NCBI RefSeq assembly: GCF_012290005.1
Contig: NZ_JAAXMS010000007.1
Location: forward strand, 105,991-169,990
Direction: 5' to 3'
Length of the DNA: 64,000 bases
DNA from: Crateriforma spongiae
GTDB taxonomy: Bacteria > Planctomycetota > Planctomycetia > Pirellulales > Pirellulaceae
Part shown: piece after piece, positions 1 through 9,539 of the stretch
How the letters are laid out: every line of letters starts with the position of its first letter
Numbering within the stretch: the first letter of the stretch is position 1
Translations under genes and position numbers: made by a program
The notes under the pieces: generated by a model
What the model saw: the letters and a program-made list of their open reading frames with translations, nothing else
Database searches by the model: none
Told to the model about the DNA's origin: nothing

Positions 1-193
1 TCGCGGGCAAGCGGACGCCTGGGGTGGGCCGAGGTCCCGCTATTTTGAGCCGACTTGGCCGATACGCCAGTCCGGGCCGAATGGTTCAACCGCAAAAAAA
101 CGACCCGATCCGCCCTCCGCGGGCTCGTAGGCGGTTCCCCAGCGGGTATCGAAAGTGCGAGCGGCGGATTGCCCTTGGCTAGGCGGCCCTTGT

Positions 194-1459
194 TTAGGCG
201 GCCCGGCGACCGAAAGCCGGCATTCGGCGTGATCGCTCCGTGACGCTGTCGACGGTACCCGCGGCATCGTCGAACTGGTGGGGCTGGTCACCGGACCGAA
301 GGTCGCTGGTGATCTGTTCCGACAAGAATTCGGCGGCCCTTTTCGTGGCACCCGGCAACGCGACCCGATTGCGAAGTTCTGCTAGATCGGCCTTCAGCCG
401 TCGGAAATAGAACTCGTCGCCCAGCATCGCATCGATCGACTCGGTCAAAAAGTCCACCGCTGGTTCGATGGGACCGACCGAGATCATCTCCGGATAAAGG
501 TTCCGATCGCTCATCAAATTGGGCAGTGTGATGCTGTTGATGTTCACGACACGCTTGCCGAATTCGTGAAGCAACCGGCCGATCCGGTAGGTGACGGCCG
601 CGGGGGTCTGGCGGGCCATCAGTTCTAGACTGACCGATCCGCTGACCATCATGGCACAGCGGCTGAACTGGATGATTTCGCTGGTCGCCCCGACGAAAAA
701 GTGGATGGGTAAGTCGCGGTCCGAATCGCTCAATTGGTCTCGGCACCACAAGCACTGGTCGTTGCGATAGGCGGCGACCATGAAGTGGGCGTCCGGGTGC
801 ATCTGGTGCAAACGGCGGATGGCGGCCAATTGAATGGGAAAGTTCCGATGGACTTCGTGCGATCGCGATCCGGGCAAAACCGCAACCGCGCCGCGGTCGT
901 CCTTGGCAATCCGCCGCAGTCCCGCCATGACCATCGGATCCAGTGGCTTTTCGGCGACGGCGTCGAAAAAGGGGTGTCCGACCAACGTCGTCGGTATCCC
1001 GGCGGTTTGAAAGTAGTCTTCTTCGATCGGCAGAACCGCCAGCACGTGGTCGACCAGGCGACGCATCTTGGCAACACGCCATCCGCCCCAGGCCCACAAT
1101 TGTGGCGGGCAGTAATAGTACACCGGGATCCCATAACGCTTGGCACGCTTGGCGATGTGCCAATTGAATCCAGGGAAATCGACCAGCACGACGGCGTCGA
1201 CGGATGAATCACGAAAGACTTGTTCGGCTTCGTCGGCGAACCGAAAGAAGTCACGCAGTTTGGGCAAGACTTCCAATAGCCCCACCACCGCGTGGCGAGT
1301 CAAATCCAAGTCCAGATGACAGCCGGCGGCCGCCATCGCCGGACCCCCAAATCCGCGCAGATGCACCGACGGATCAGCTTGGCGAAGCGCATCGGCCAGT
1401 CGGGCGGCGTGCTGGTCACCGCTTGGTTCACCGACGGAAAAGAAGATCGATCGGGACAT
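194..1459 (-). CDS. lpxB: Lipid-A-disaccharide synthase LpxB
   Basis: Joins UDP-2,3-diacylglucosamine and lipid X to form the lipid A disaccharide, at the inner face of the cytoplasmic membrane (GT19 family). Seen: an N-terminal FFSVGEPSGD motif, PQLWAWGGWR followed by VLAVLPIEEDYF, VGHPFFDAV, LPGSRSHEV (nucleotide-binding loop) and SGSVSLELM near the C-terminus, in the order expected for LpxB. About 421 residues, slightly longer than the E. coli enzyme (382), mostly from a C-terminal tail of some 40 polar residues. The start was set at MSRSIFF; ATGs 6 and 33 nt upstream are possible but add only Pro-rich residues, and no clear Shine-Dalgarno decides between them. No other lipid A gene is visible here; the gene reads away from the rest of the window. 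Confidence 0.95.
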   Translation of the reverse strand: MSRSIFFSVGEPSGDQHAARLADALRQADPSVHLRGFGGPAMAAAGCHLDLDLTRHAVVGLLEVLPKLRDFFRFADEAEQVFRDSSVDAVVLVDFPGFNWHIAKRAKRYGIPVYYYCPPQLWAWGGWRVAKMRRLVDHVLAVLPIEEDYFQTAGIPTTLVGHPFFDAVAEKPLDPMVMAGLRRIAKDDRGAVAVLPGSRSHEVHRNFPIQLAAIRRLHQMHPDAHFMVAAYRNDQCLWCRDQLSDSDRDLPIHFFVGATSEIIQFSRCAMMVSGSVSLELMARQTPAAVTYRIGRLLHEFGKRVVNINSITLPNLMSDRNLYPEMISVGPIEPAVDFLTESIDAMLGDEFYFRRLKADLAELRNRVALPGATKRAAEFLSEQITSDLRSGDQPHQFDDAAGTVDSVTERSRRMPAFGRRAA

Positions 1460-1492
1460 GTCCATGGGGGGTGGGCGGGGTGAAAAGTCCAA

Positions 1493-1856
1493 TCGGATTG
1501 ACCGACCGACTGTCCGATTCGCTGGTACCCCACCGCATCACGCCGCGTCAACGTCACTGTGGTCTTGGGCGATCCTCGCTGGCCCGGATCATGGCGGCTG
1601 TATGCATCCCCCCCCGGTGGTCGTGCGTATCGGACCGGTGCCGGGAAACGGTCTTATCGTGAAACACCAGGTGTCGTCAAAGTGATGTCTTCTGGTGGTC
1701 TGGGGCGTCGCAATGCGGCCAGGGATTTTCGCCGAACCCCCGGTTTTTGCGTGACAAAAGGCATTTGGCTTCGTTGCAGGCCGGTTTGGCACGCGGGACG
1801 CAACGGAAGTGCTCTGACAACTTCGTCGTTCGACTTTTTGGTTTAGGAGGACTTCT
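1493..1856. other. Intergenic region between lpxB and the small secreted protein gene
   Basis: About 360 nt of divergent spacer with no convincing gene. It ends in a strong Shine-Dalgarno sequence, taggagg at about 1845-1851, just before the ATG at 1857. A sigma-54-like element lies at 1787-1801 and is listed separately. The short ORFs here are Pro/Arg-rich and have no family features. Confidence 0.6.
1787..1801 (+). promoter_or_regulatory. Possible sigma-54-type -24/-12 promoter
   Basis: The sequence tggcacgcgggacgc keeps the TGGCACG-N4-NNGC frame of a sigma-54 promoter with GG and GC at the right spacing, but the two T residues before the -12 GC are A and C. It would start transcription about 45 nt upstream of the small secreted protein gene. 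One imperfect match found by eye, so weak evidence. Confidence 0.25.
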
Positions 1857-2243
1857 ATGAATCAATGGATCAAATGGACTTTGGCTCCCGTTGCTGCGTT
1901 GGCGTTCACGCTGGCGGGCGACGCCCCCAAAGCGGATGCGGGCGGTTTCAGCCTTAGCATCGGTACCGGTGGTTTGGGATACAGCAGTTTCGGATACAGC
2001 CGCTATGGGGCGTATCGTCCGTATTACGGCCCGTCGATCCGGCCCTACCCGACCGCGACGATCTATCGATCGCGTTCGATCGGTGTTCCGGTTCGGGCGC
2101 CGTCGTATTATCACCGCAGCTATCACGTGCGTCCGGCGCCGCGTGTCCATTATCGGCCTCCGGTCGTGATCGGGCACGGTCATCACTACGGCCGGTATCC
2201 GGGGCATTACGATTACCACCGTCACCGACACTATCATCACTAG
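1857..2243 (+). CDS. Small secreted Tyr/His/Gly/Arg-rich protein
   Basis: 128 residues. The first 28 or so form a clear signal peptide (Asn-Gln-Trp-Ile-Lys, then a hydrophobic run, cleavage likely after Ala-Asp-Ala). The mature part is low-complexity: a Gly/Ser/Tyr stretch (GGLGYSSFGYSRYGAYRPYY), a Pro/Arg/Tyr centre and a His-rich end finishing in HRHRHYHH. The His cluster could bind metal, and Tyr-rich secreted proteins of this sort are often wall or matrix components, but no catalytic motif is present and the function is unknown. The strong Shine-Dalgarno 6-7 nt upstream fixes the start. The low complexity makes homology hard to judge. Confidence 0.8.
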   Translation: MNQWIKWTLAPVAALAFTLAGDAPKADAGGFSLSIGTGGLGYSSFGYSRYGAYRPYYGPSIRPYPTATIYRSRSIGVPVRAPSYYHRSYHVRPAPRVHYRPPVVIGHGHHYGRYPGHYDYHRHRHYHH

Positions 2244-2254
2244 TCGGCACTGCA

Positions 2255-2289
2255 GCGGCCGCGCAGGCGCGAGGTGTCGGCGCGGCCGC
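2255..2289. repeat. Perfect 10-bp GC-rich inverted repeat between two genes
   Basis: gcggccgcgc at 2255-2264 pairs perfectly with gcgcggccgc at 2280-2289 around a 15-nt loop. It lies directly after the stop of the secreted protein gene and just upstream of the start chosen for the CinA-like gene. There is no T tract, so it is not a standard intrinsic terminator; it may still stabilise the 3' end of the upstream mRNA. Confidence 0.5.
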
Positions 2290-2303
2290 ATGAACGGATC
2301 CAG

Positions 2304-2834
2304 ATGACCCCCGAACTGACTCGAGATTGTCAAACGGTGGCCGATCGTCTTCGGGCGACCGGCCACCGTTTGGTTTTGGCCGAAAGCTGTACCTGTGGAT
2401 TGCTGGCCGCGTCCATCGCCGCCGTCCCCGGGGTATCCCAGCATTTTTGCGGTTCGGCCGTCACCTACCGCGAGCAGACCAAGGTGCAGTGGTTGGAAGT
2501 CGATCCAGACCTGCTGTCACGTCATTCCGCGGTCAGTGCACCGGTGACTGATCAGATGGCACGGGCGGTGATGCGAAGGACGGATGAGGCGACCGTGTCG
2601 TTGGCGGTCACGGGGCATTTGGGCCCTAACGCGCCGGCGGAATTGGATGGCAGGGTCTATTTGGCCGTGTGCGTTCGATCGGACGGTCCGGGGGCGTCGC
2701 GGGATGGTCGCGATCCTTACGTCGTGCACGCGCATGCGCTACGTCTGCACGAGCAATTGCGTGTGCAGCGTCAGATCGAAAGCGCCCGAGAGGCTTGGCA
2801 ATTTCTGGTCCGCGTCGCTTTGGCGGACATCTAG
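2304..2834 (+). CDS. CinA/PncC-family nicotinamide-nucleotide amidohydrolase
   Basis: About 176 residues, the size of a stand-alone CinA C-terminal domain (PncC), which deamidates NMN to nicotinic acid mononucleotide in pyridine nucleotide salvage. Seen: LAESCTCGLLAASIAAVPGVS near the N-terminus (family AESCTGG, here with the first Gly changed to Cys), then GSAVTYREQTKVQWLEV, and VSLAVTGHLGP at the place of the family VTGIAGP loop. The middle and C-terminal parts are shorter and less conserved than in E. coli PncC. The start was set at the ATG at 2304; a start at 2274 would include one arm of the hairpin. It is not clearly in an operon with the kinase 74 nt downstream. The family call is good; activity is less certain because two conserved loops are altered. 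Confidence 0.8.
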   Translation: MTPELTRDCQTVADRLRATGHRLVLAESCTCGLLAASIAAVPGVSQHFCGSAVTYREQTKVQWLEVDPDLLSRHSAVSAPVTDQMARAVMRRTDEATVSLAVTGHLGPNAPAELDGRVYLAVCVRSDGPGASRDGRDPYVVHAHALRLHEQLRVQRQIESAREAWQFLVRVALADI

Positions 2835-2908
2835 ACACCACGGGATGTCCCCTGGGCTGTTGATTCGCGTCGCCTGTTATCCGCCGATCGTTCAGTGATA
2901 ATGGGGCG

Positions 2909-5455
2909 ATGCGACAATTTCTTTCACGACAGTGGGTGTCCAGCGGTGGCGGCGACAAGCCGGCCGGGCCGGCGGTGGACCGCGCCACTTGGGGTGAGAC
3001 GTCGCAGACGCGTGCTTGGGCAGGACTTTGGCCTCGACGTTGGCCGGCCTGGATTGCCGTTGTCTTGGCGCTGCTGATCGGCTCGGCGGTATGGGCGGTT
3101 TATTCGGTGACCGAAAGGTCCACCCGTAAAATCGCCGAGAACAATGTTTCGTCGATGCTGTCGGCCGGCGTTTCGGCGCTCCAGTTGTGGTTGATGGACC
3201 AGCGGCAAATCACCGCGGGGCTGATTGAAGACTGCGAGGCCCAGTATCCGCTGGGGTCGGCATTGGCCGCCGCAACGGCTCCGGTGCAAAGCGATGATAC
3301 GCCGGCAGATGTTCTGCAGGCTGCACAGGATGTGACACAGTTCTTGAACGAACAGATCACGACGCGTGATGAAGATATCGATTGCACCGGGTGGCTGATT
3401 GTCGACGCGGACGCCACGATTCGCTTGTCATCCCGACCCGAATTGATCGGGCGTTCGTTTGCCCGTCTGCGTCCCGGCTTGGACACCTGTTTTCGTTACG
3501 ACAGCACCGTGACGCCCGCGTTGCCGTTGCCGATACACGACGGCGATCCATCGGCGGCGATCCATTCTCGGCGTGACTTGGCAATGATCGCGTTGTCGAC
3601 GATCCGAGACGGCGTCTTGCCGGTCGGGGCGTTCGGGTTGCTGTTGGACCCTGCCCATCGATTCACCGAAATCTTGTCGGTCGCCCGAATGGGCGAGACG
3701 GGGGAAACGTACGCGTTTGATAGTGATGGGGTGATGATCAGCCAAAGCCGGTTCGATCGTCAGCTTCACACCCTGGGCTTGGTTGATGAAGCTTCCGGGG
3801 CCAACAGCGTTTTGCGGGTCACCATCCGTGATCCAGGACTTGATCTGCTGCACGCTTCGCCATCAGACCGCCAGCGCATTGTGCAACAGTGGGACCAGTT
3901 GCCGCTGACGAAGATGGCCGCGAAGGCGATCGACGGACGCTCGGGGATCGACGTCAACGGGTACACCGATTACCGCGGCGTCAAAGTCATTGGCGCTTGG
4001 CAATGGTTGGACGAATACGGTTTCGGTGTGACGACCGAAATGGATCACGAAGAAGCTTACCAAGCGATCGATTTTCTGCGTTTGGCGACGTGGACCCTGC
4101 TGGCGGCTTTGGCGTTGACGGTGGTGTCGTTGGCCGCGGTGTCATTGGTGTTCAGCCGACTGTATGCCAGCACCGCGGCGATGCGTGGCGCGATCCGCCG
4201 TTTGGGCCAGTACGAATTGTTCGAAATCATCGGACGCGGTGGAATGGGGACGGTGTATCGGGGCCAGCATCAACTGCTGCGACGCGACGTGGCGATCAAA
4301 GTGCTGGAACGTGTCGATGAATCCGATGACATCATCCCGCTGGCCGACAGTCGAGCGGTCGAACGGTTTGAACGCGAGGTGCAGATGACGGCCAAGCTGG
4401 GGCACCCCAACACGGTGAACGTGTACGACTATGGCCGCACGGCCGAAGGCACGTTCTTCTATGTGATGGAACACGTCGGTGGGATGACCGTCCGCCAGTT
4501 GATCAAAGCCGACGGGCGACAATCACCGGGGCGTGTGATTCATTTGCTGGTTCAAGTTTGTGGGTCGATCCAGGAGGCTCATCATCACGGGCTGATTCAT
4601 CGCGATATCAAGCCGGGCAACATCGTCGTGGTGAACTTTGCCGGTCTGTATGACATGGTGAAAGTGCTGGACTTTGGATTGGTTCGTAACCTACAGCGGA
4701 CCGATCACACGCTGACCTCGCCGACCGCGCTGACCGGAACGCCGATGTACATGGCACCCGAGGTCATTCGCAATTCCAAGCATGCCGATCGCAGCAGTGA
4801 TCTTTATGCGATCGGGGCGGTGGGCTATCAGTTGTTGACCGGTGTGACACCCTATGACGCGACCGCCGTACCAGAGATCTGTGCGATGCGATTGGGCGGC
4901 GATCCCGAACGTCCGGCCGATCGAATCGGCTGTCCACTGCCCGATGACTTGCAAGATGTGCTGATGGACTGTCTGAGCCACGACATCGAACGACGGCCGG
5001 CAACGGCGGGTGACCTGGCGGACCGTTTGCGAGGTTGTGCTGATGTCGGATCGTGGACCGAAGACGATTCGCGGCAATGGTGGTCTCGTTTTGGCGACGC
5101 GTATGATTCGGCGTCGACACCCTCGGGGGAATCCGCCGTGGTGGCACAGCCCGGCCGACCGATCCGCCCGATGCGTGACGTATGGGATTCCCAAAGCGAT
5201 GCGGTTACCGATCCCGCGGCCAGTCTGATGTCGGGACAATGGGACGACGATGAGGGACGACCACCATCGGCATCCGAGCCGCCACGCGGGGGCGACAACA
5301 CCGCACCCACCGCAGACGATTCGCGGACGTTTTCCTACAATCCGGCCGAACACGGCTTGGTCGTCGATCGACAGCCGGACCCGGCGATTTCCCCCGACGC
5401 TGCCACGACCGAATCCACCCACGGCGAAGACGACCAGACCAAGGAATCAGGCTGA
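2909..5455 (+). CDS. Membrane Ser/Thr protein kinase with extracytoplasmic sensor domain
   Basis: 848 residues. A short cytoplasmic N-terminus leads to transmembrane segment 1 (about 45-66), an extracytoplasmic domain of some 320 residues (about 67-390) that resembles a double-Cache sensor in size and layout, transmembrane segment 2 (about 394-416), then a Hanks-type kinase domain (about 431-700). Key residues are all present: glycine loop GRGGMG, VAIK lysine 464, HRDIKPGN with catalytic Asp 566, DFG Asp 588 and a MAPE activation-segment end, so it should be active. The last 140 or so residues are Pro/Asp-rich and look disordered. Its TGA overlaps the ATG of the next gene by one base, so the two are probably translated together. 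The usual bacterial order is sensor after kinase (PknB-like); here the sensor is N-terminal. The ligand is unknown. Confidence 0.93.
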   Translation: MRQFLSRQWVSSGGGDKPAGPAVDRATWGETSQTRAWAGLWPRRWPAWIAVVLALLIGSAVWAVYSVTERSTRKIAENNVSSMLSAGVSALQLWLMDQRQITAGLIEDCEAQYPLGSALAAATAPVQSDDTPADVLQAAQDVTQFLNEQITTRDEDIDCTGWLIVDADATIRLSSRPELIGRSFARLRPGLDTCFRYDSTVTPALPLPIHDGDPSAAIHSRRDLAMIALSTIRDGVLPVGAFGLLLDPAHRFTEILSVARMGETGETYAFDSDGVMISQSRFDRQLHTLGLVDEASGANSVLRVTIRDPGLDLLHASPSDRQRIVQQWDQLPLTKMAAKAIDGRSGIDVNGYTDYRGVKVIGAWQWLDEYGFGVTTEMDHEEAYQAIDFLRLATWTLLAALALTVVSLAAVSLVFSRLYASTAAMRGAIRRLGQYELFEIIGRGGMGTVYRGQHQLLRRDVAIKVLERVDESDDIIPLADSRAVERFEREVQMTAKLGHPNTVNVYDYGRTAEGTFFYVMEHVGGMTVRQLIKADGRQSPGRVIHLLVQVCGSIQEAHHHGLIHRDIKPGNIVVVNFAGLYDMVKVLDFGLVRNLQRTDHTLTSPTALTGTPMYMAPEVIRNSKHADRSSDLYAIGAVGYQLLTGVTPYDATAVPEICAMRLGGDPERPADRIGCPLPDDLQDVLMDCLSHDIERRPATAGDLADRLRGCADVGSWTEDDSRQWWSRFGDAYDSASTPSGESAVVAQPGRPIRPMRDVWDSQSDAVTDPAASLMSGQWDDDEGRPPSASEPPRGGDNTAPTADDSRTFSYNPAEHGLVVDRQPDPAISPDAATTESTHGEDDQTKESG

Positions 5456-7551
5456 TGTTCGGTTGGAAACTGCGTGGCAAATCGGCGGCCGTGGATTGGC
5501 CGTCCTTGGCCGCTTTGCTGGACGACGACGACCGCCGGGCGGCGATCCAACACGATGCGCCGCAGCAGCATCGTGAAAGCTTCACGTCGGCACTGCGAAG
5601 CATCGACACATCGCTGGCCCAGCAGGTCCACGCGGCGGGCCGTCAATTGCATTCGGCGTCGGCATTGGTGGATCGTCCGACCATCGCCGTGGCGGGAATG
5701 TTGAACAGCGGAAAGACCAGTCTGGTGTCGACGTTTCTAAGCGATCAAGGCAAACGCCGGGCACTGCGTGGAATCGGCAACCACCAAGGAACGCACCGAT
5801 TTGTGCTGTGGTTGCCACAGTCCTGGCAAAAAGACCCCCAGCTTTGGCAACTGCTGTTGCAACGGATCGGCGACGCATTGGGGGCCGCGCCGGTGGATCT
5901 GGATCAAGATCCGGAAACCGCGTGGGCACAGTACAACAACACCGGCGGATCCGAAGCGGAGTTGCAAATCCCGTTGATCGCGACCGACCCGGGGTTGGAT
6001 GCGGCGGGCGTCGGACTGTTGGATTGCCCCGACATCGTCTCCGATGCATCGCTTGGTTTGGGTTCGCCCGAACAACGTCGTGATTTGTTGGGAAAGGCGG
6101 CGACGTTGTGTTCTGCATTTTTGGTCGTGACGTCGGCCGAATCGTCACGCGATTCACATCTGACCGAACTATTGAACGTTGCCGCTGATTTGATGCCCGG
6201 CGTTCCACGTGTGTTGGCGGTCAACCGTGTGCGTCCGCCTCAAACACCCGATCAAGTACACGAAGCGTTTGCTCGTGTCGCCGAGATGCACGGGGTCGAT
6301 ACGATCTATGCGGCCTATGATTTTGATGTCCCCAAAAGTCGTCCGTTCATTCCGGAAGATGCCACGGGCGAATTGACAACGATGGGCGATGACGGTGCTG
6401 CGGAGTTTCCCGTCTTCTATCGCGTCGACGCCGATCCGGACCAGAACCCGCCGGCCGCCATTGACCCGGATCGTTGGCTGGTCGCGTTGCCCGAGCAATT
6501 GGACCGTGGGGTCTTGTTCGATCGCTTCCAGGCGTCTCTGCAGTCGCGGTTGCAAGACTTGGTTTGCGACGACGCCATGACTTGCTTGGAAGCGTCGGCC
6601 GATGCATCGCGGAAAGCCTGTCACGATGCCCGACAGTGTTTGTTGCAAGCGGTGTTGGATTTCTTTGCACATCGCGATGTGACCGGTGAAGTCATCGATT
6701 TGCGATTGCATCAAAGCCAGCGCATCGTGCGTCAGTTGACCGAAGCCTTTGCCGATACGGCGCCCTGGTATGCCCGCTGGGGCGTTCGTTTGAACTCGAC
6801 GGTTCGGCGTGTCTTTGGCGGCGTGCGAGACGTTTTGCGTCATTTGGCTCCCACCGCCATGGCACAGAAGGCGGCTGATGATGTCGCCGACAAGTTCCGG
6901 CGTGGCGAGTTCGGTGGGCTGCTGACACCGGAAAAACTGCAAAAGTCCATTCAGCGTCACGGGGGGAACACCGCCCTGTCGCATTTCGGTGACCAGGCCG
7001 ATTGGAATGACGCGATCGAAACGGCGCTGCTGCGTTTTGAACAAGATGACTTCACGACATTGAATCCACGTCGACTGCATCAAGCGGCCGAAAAGATGTG
7101 GGCGGAGGTTCCGATGCGGCGCAAGCTGACATCCGGTTTGACCCCGTTGGTCGCGTTGTTCGCTGCCTTTGCCGGTGTCTTGATGATTCCGGTCGATTTC
7201 GGCGCCAACTTCATCGCCGCCGCATCGATTTCCGAATTGTTTGCCGCCGCTGGACTGACGGCACTCGCGGCACTGTGGGCGGGTGACAAAAGTCTTCGTG
7301 ACGTCGGGCACCAAGCGGCGCGACAACAAATCGCGGACTTTCACGCCGTCCTGTGCGATTGCTTTGGCGTACCCCGGACCGCCGGCGGTCCAGGCGAAGC
7401 GACCGACAATGATATGATTCTGATGGTCCGGCAAAAACGGTTGCCGATGATGAAACCAGACATCATTCGACGTGACAGTGAAGGCCCGGCGTTGCGTGTA
7501 TTCCATGTTCGCGATGAATTCCGCCAAGACCTGGTGCGACAGTTCCCTTGA
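5455..7551 (+). CDS. Membrane-anchored P-loop GTPase-like protein (first of two)
   Basis: 698 residues. A P-loop GMLNSGKTS lies at about 81-89, and a Walker B/G3-like segment LLDCPDI at about 189-194 (DxPG replaced by DCPD). A G4-like stretch AVNRV follows, but the NKxD signature is not intact. The C-terminal third has two hydrophobic segments (about 558-620), so the protein probably sits on the cytoplasmic membrane with both ends inside. The layout (N-terminal helical lead, G domain, long helical middle, paired membrane segments) recalls dynamin-like or YdcF/DUF697-type membrane GTPases, without a firm match. Its ATG overlaps the kinase stop, and the second GTPase-like gene starts 44 nt after its own stop. 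It could be a substrate or partner of the kinase (inference). Confidence 0.8.
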   Translation: MFGWKLRGKSAAVDWPSLAALLDDDDRRAAIQHDAPQQHRESFTSALRSIDTSLAQQVHAAGRQLHSASALVDRPTIAVAGMLNSGKTSLVSTFLSDQGKRRALRGIGNHQGTHRFVLWLPQSWQKDPQLWQLLLQRIGDALGAAPVDLDQDPETAWAQYNNTGGSEAELQIPLIATDPGLDAAGVGLLDCPDIVSDASLGLGSPEQRRDLLGKAATLCSAFLVVTSAESSRDSHLTELLNVAADLMPGVPRVLAVNRVRPPQTPDQVHEAFARVAEMHGVDTIYAAYDFDVPKSRPFIPEDATGELTTMGDDGAAEFPVFYRVDADPDQNPPAAIDPDRWLVALPEQLDRGVLFDRFQASLQSRLQDLVCDDAMTCLEASADASRKACHDARQCLLQAVLDFFAHRDVTGEVIDLRLHQSQRIVRQLTEAFADTAPWYARWGVRLNSTVRRVFGGVRDVLRHLAPTAMAQKAADDVADKFRRGEFGGLLTPEKLQKSIQRHGGNTALSHFGDQADWNDAIETALLRFEQDDFTTLNPRRLHQAAEKMWAEVPMRRKLTSGLTPLVALFAAFAGVLMIPVDFGANFIAAASISELFAAAGLTALAALWAGDKSLRDVGHQAARQQIADFHAVLCDCFGVPRTAGGPGEATDNDMILMVRQKRLPMMKPDIIRRDSEGPALRVFHVRDEFRQDLVRQFP

Positions 7552-7595
7552 TACTTTGGGCCATCTCTGCCTGATCCATCGATCCTTCATTCCAA

Positions 7596-9539
7596 GTGGT
7601 GCCCGTGTCGGCGTCTGAATCCCAGCATACTGAATGGTTGGCCTCGCCCTTGGCTGGTCCAGCGACCGACACCGCCCCTGGTGACTTGTTTTTACAACGT
7701 GTCCGACGGGCAACCCGCAATGTGTTGGGCAATACACCGCTGGGACAACAGGTCGTCGCCCTTTGCGAAGACCACGCACGGTCACGCGCCGCAATCTTGA
7801 ACGATCGTGCCGGCGGTGCCGCGGTGGTTGCGGTCGTGGGGGCCACCGGTCAAGGCAAATCGTGGCTGGTCCGCCAGATGATTCGGCGTTCGGGAACTCG
7901 TGAATTGATCGCCAGCGGGAATAACCTGGACCAAGCGACCGAAAAGCTTCGCTGGATCGGGCCAATGCCTCCCGCGGATCTGGACGCGTCAAGCGAGGAA
8001 TTCTTGATGTGCCCCGCCGATCAAATGGAACCGATCGGCACGCCCTACCTGATCGTTGATTCACCCGGGGCGACCGACGACCGACAAAGGATCGCTGATG
8101 TGGCGCGACGTGCGTTGGCAATGGCGACGGTGCTGGTGCTGGTCGTTCGACGCGATCAAATGCGTAGCCATTCGGTCACGGTTTTGAATCAAATCGGTGA
8201 AGGCACCATGGTCGTGCCCGTGATCAATGCCGTCCGCGACGGTGACGATTCCGTGGCCATCGACGCCGATGCTTTTCAGTCACGTTTGCGAAAGACCGCT
8301 CCCGCCAGTCTGATCGTGCGTCCGGTGATCGTGGCCGATTTCGACACGGTCGATCAGGGCGAAGACCAAGTCGGACACCAAGCGGCACAGCAGGTGGCTT
8401 CGGCGATTGAAAAGGCAATGGTCGAAAACGGGCAAGCCGGTCACCGTCAAGCGACACGCCTGAACGTGCTGGATACTCGTTTTCGATCCGCATTGCATTC
8501 CATTTTGCGGGACCGATTGCCCGGGCTTTCCAATGCGGTCCAGTCGTTGCATCGCGAGACGAAGCAGATCCCTTCGCACGTTGCCGAAAGCTTGTTGGGG
8601 TCGGGCGGTTCGTTACGCGCGGTCGTCCGTTCCCGTTTGCGATTGTCGCTGATGGAGAATACGTCGGCGATCTGGTTCCCTTATCGATCAATTTTGGGCG
8701 TGCTGAATTTAACCAGCGGTGCCTGGGATCGTTTGCTGCTTTCGCTGTCCGGTTCGCTGCCATCATTGATCGGGACGATCTGGGCGGGCACCCGCAACGT
8801 GATGGAAGGTCAAAACGCGGCGTCGGAGATACGCGAAGGACTGTTGCGACGCAGCAACGCCGCCATCGATGACCGGCTGCGCCCGTTAACGTTGCATTTT
8901 CGATCCGAACTTTCAAAGCTTCGCCAGGATGCGGAACCGGGCGATGGCGATCACAGTGATTCGGCCGTGGCTTCGCTCGCGGGGCTGGATACTTTGCAAG
9001 AAGAATCACAACGCATTGTCCAGCGTTGTACGGACGCCGCGTCATGGCCCGCCTGGGCATCGACCCTTGCCGGTTTGATCGGGACGACGGTCTTTTGGGC
9101 CTTGTTGGCGGGCCCGATCGTCGCACTGTATCGGGAATACCTTTCAGCCAGCTATGGCGTGGTGGGGCAAGGATCCGCAGTGCTGGAATCGTTCCCCCAT
9201 CCTAATTTTTCGATGATCCTGACCAGCGTCCTACTATCGCTGTTGCCCATGGCCGTTTTCGCGATGTGGGTGGTGGCGATGGTTCAGCGGCGTGGAAAAG
9301 TTCATGCCGTTGAAACACAGATTCGCGACGAACACCATCACGTGATCGGACGAATGCAAAGTGATGGCGTTCTGCGACTGCGCTGGGATGATCCGTTGCT
9401 GGCCGATGCAGAATTCCTGTTGTCGATCGGTTTGAATTCGATGCCCGGCGATCGGAGTGCAAACGATCTGGGGTCACACGATCAGGCGTCAAACCATCGC
9501 CCGAATGACCAATCGGCGACGGAGAATACCGAAGTATGA
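7596..9539 (+). CDS. Membrane-anchored P-loop GTPase-like protein (second of two)
   Basis: 647 residues. P-loop GATGQGKSW at about 82-90, G3 motif IVDSPGATD with Asp about 155, and a G4-like VINAVRD. The G3 motif is closer to a true GTPase DxPG than in the preceding gene, while the two proteins share little obvious sequence, so they are not a recent duplication. Two strong membrane segments lie near the C-terminus (about 487-510 and 537-560), with a further hydrophobic stretch at about 355-395. GTG was taken as start (GTG codons at 7596, 7599 and 7605 are all possible). The stop overlaps the next ATG by 4 nt (ATGA), which points to coupled translation with the ExbB-like gene. Function unknown; probably a membrane-remodelling or switch protein. 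Confidence 0.78.
   Translation: MVPVSASESQHTEWLASPLAGPATDTAPGDLFLQRVRRATRNVLGNTPLGQQVVALCEDHARSRAAILNDRAGGAAVVAVVGATGQGKSWLVRQMIRRSGTRELIASGNNLDQATEKLRWIGPMPPADLDASSEEFLMCPADQMEPIGTPYLIVDSPGATDDRQRIADVARRALAMATVLVLVVRRDQMRSHSVTVLNQIGEGTMVVPVINAVRDGDDSVAIDADAFQSRLRKTAPASLIVRPVIVADFDTVDQGEDQVGHQAAQQVASAIEKAMVENGQAGHRQATRLNVLDTRFRSALHSILRDRLPGLSNAVQSLHRETKQIPSHVAESLLGSGGSLRAVVRSRLRLSLMENTSAIWFPYRSILGVLNLTSGAWDRLLLSLSGSLPSLIGTIWAGTRNVMEGQNAASEIREGLLRRSNAAIDDRLRPLTLHFRSELSKLRQDAEPGDGDHSDSAVASLAGLDTLQEESQRIVQRCTDAASWPAWASTLAGLIGTTVFWALLAGPIVALYREYLSASYGVVGQGSAVLESFPHPNFSMILTSVLLSLLPMAVFAMWVVAMVQRRGKVHAVETQIRDEHHHVIGRMQSDGVLRLRWDDPLLADAEFLLSIGLNSMPGDRSANDLGSHDQASNHRPNDQSATENTEV

Noticed and set aside
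194-351. Frame of 103 codons (40-351) at the left edge
   Set aside because: It is a shadow of lpxB in another frame with no start signal.
1204-1662. Plus-strand frame of 152 codons
   Set aside because: Mostly antisense to lpxB; Pro/Arg-rich and without motifs.
6169-8121. Minus-strand frame of 650 codons
   Set aside because: It lies opposite the two GTPase-like genes, is Arg-rich, has no domain and results from the high GC third positions of the real genes.
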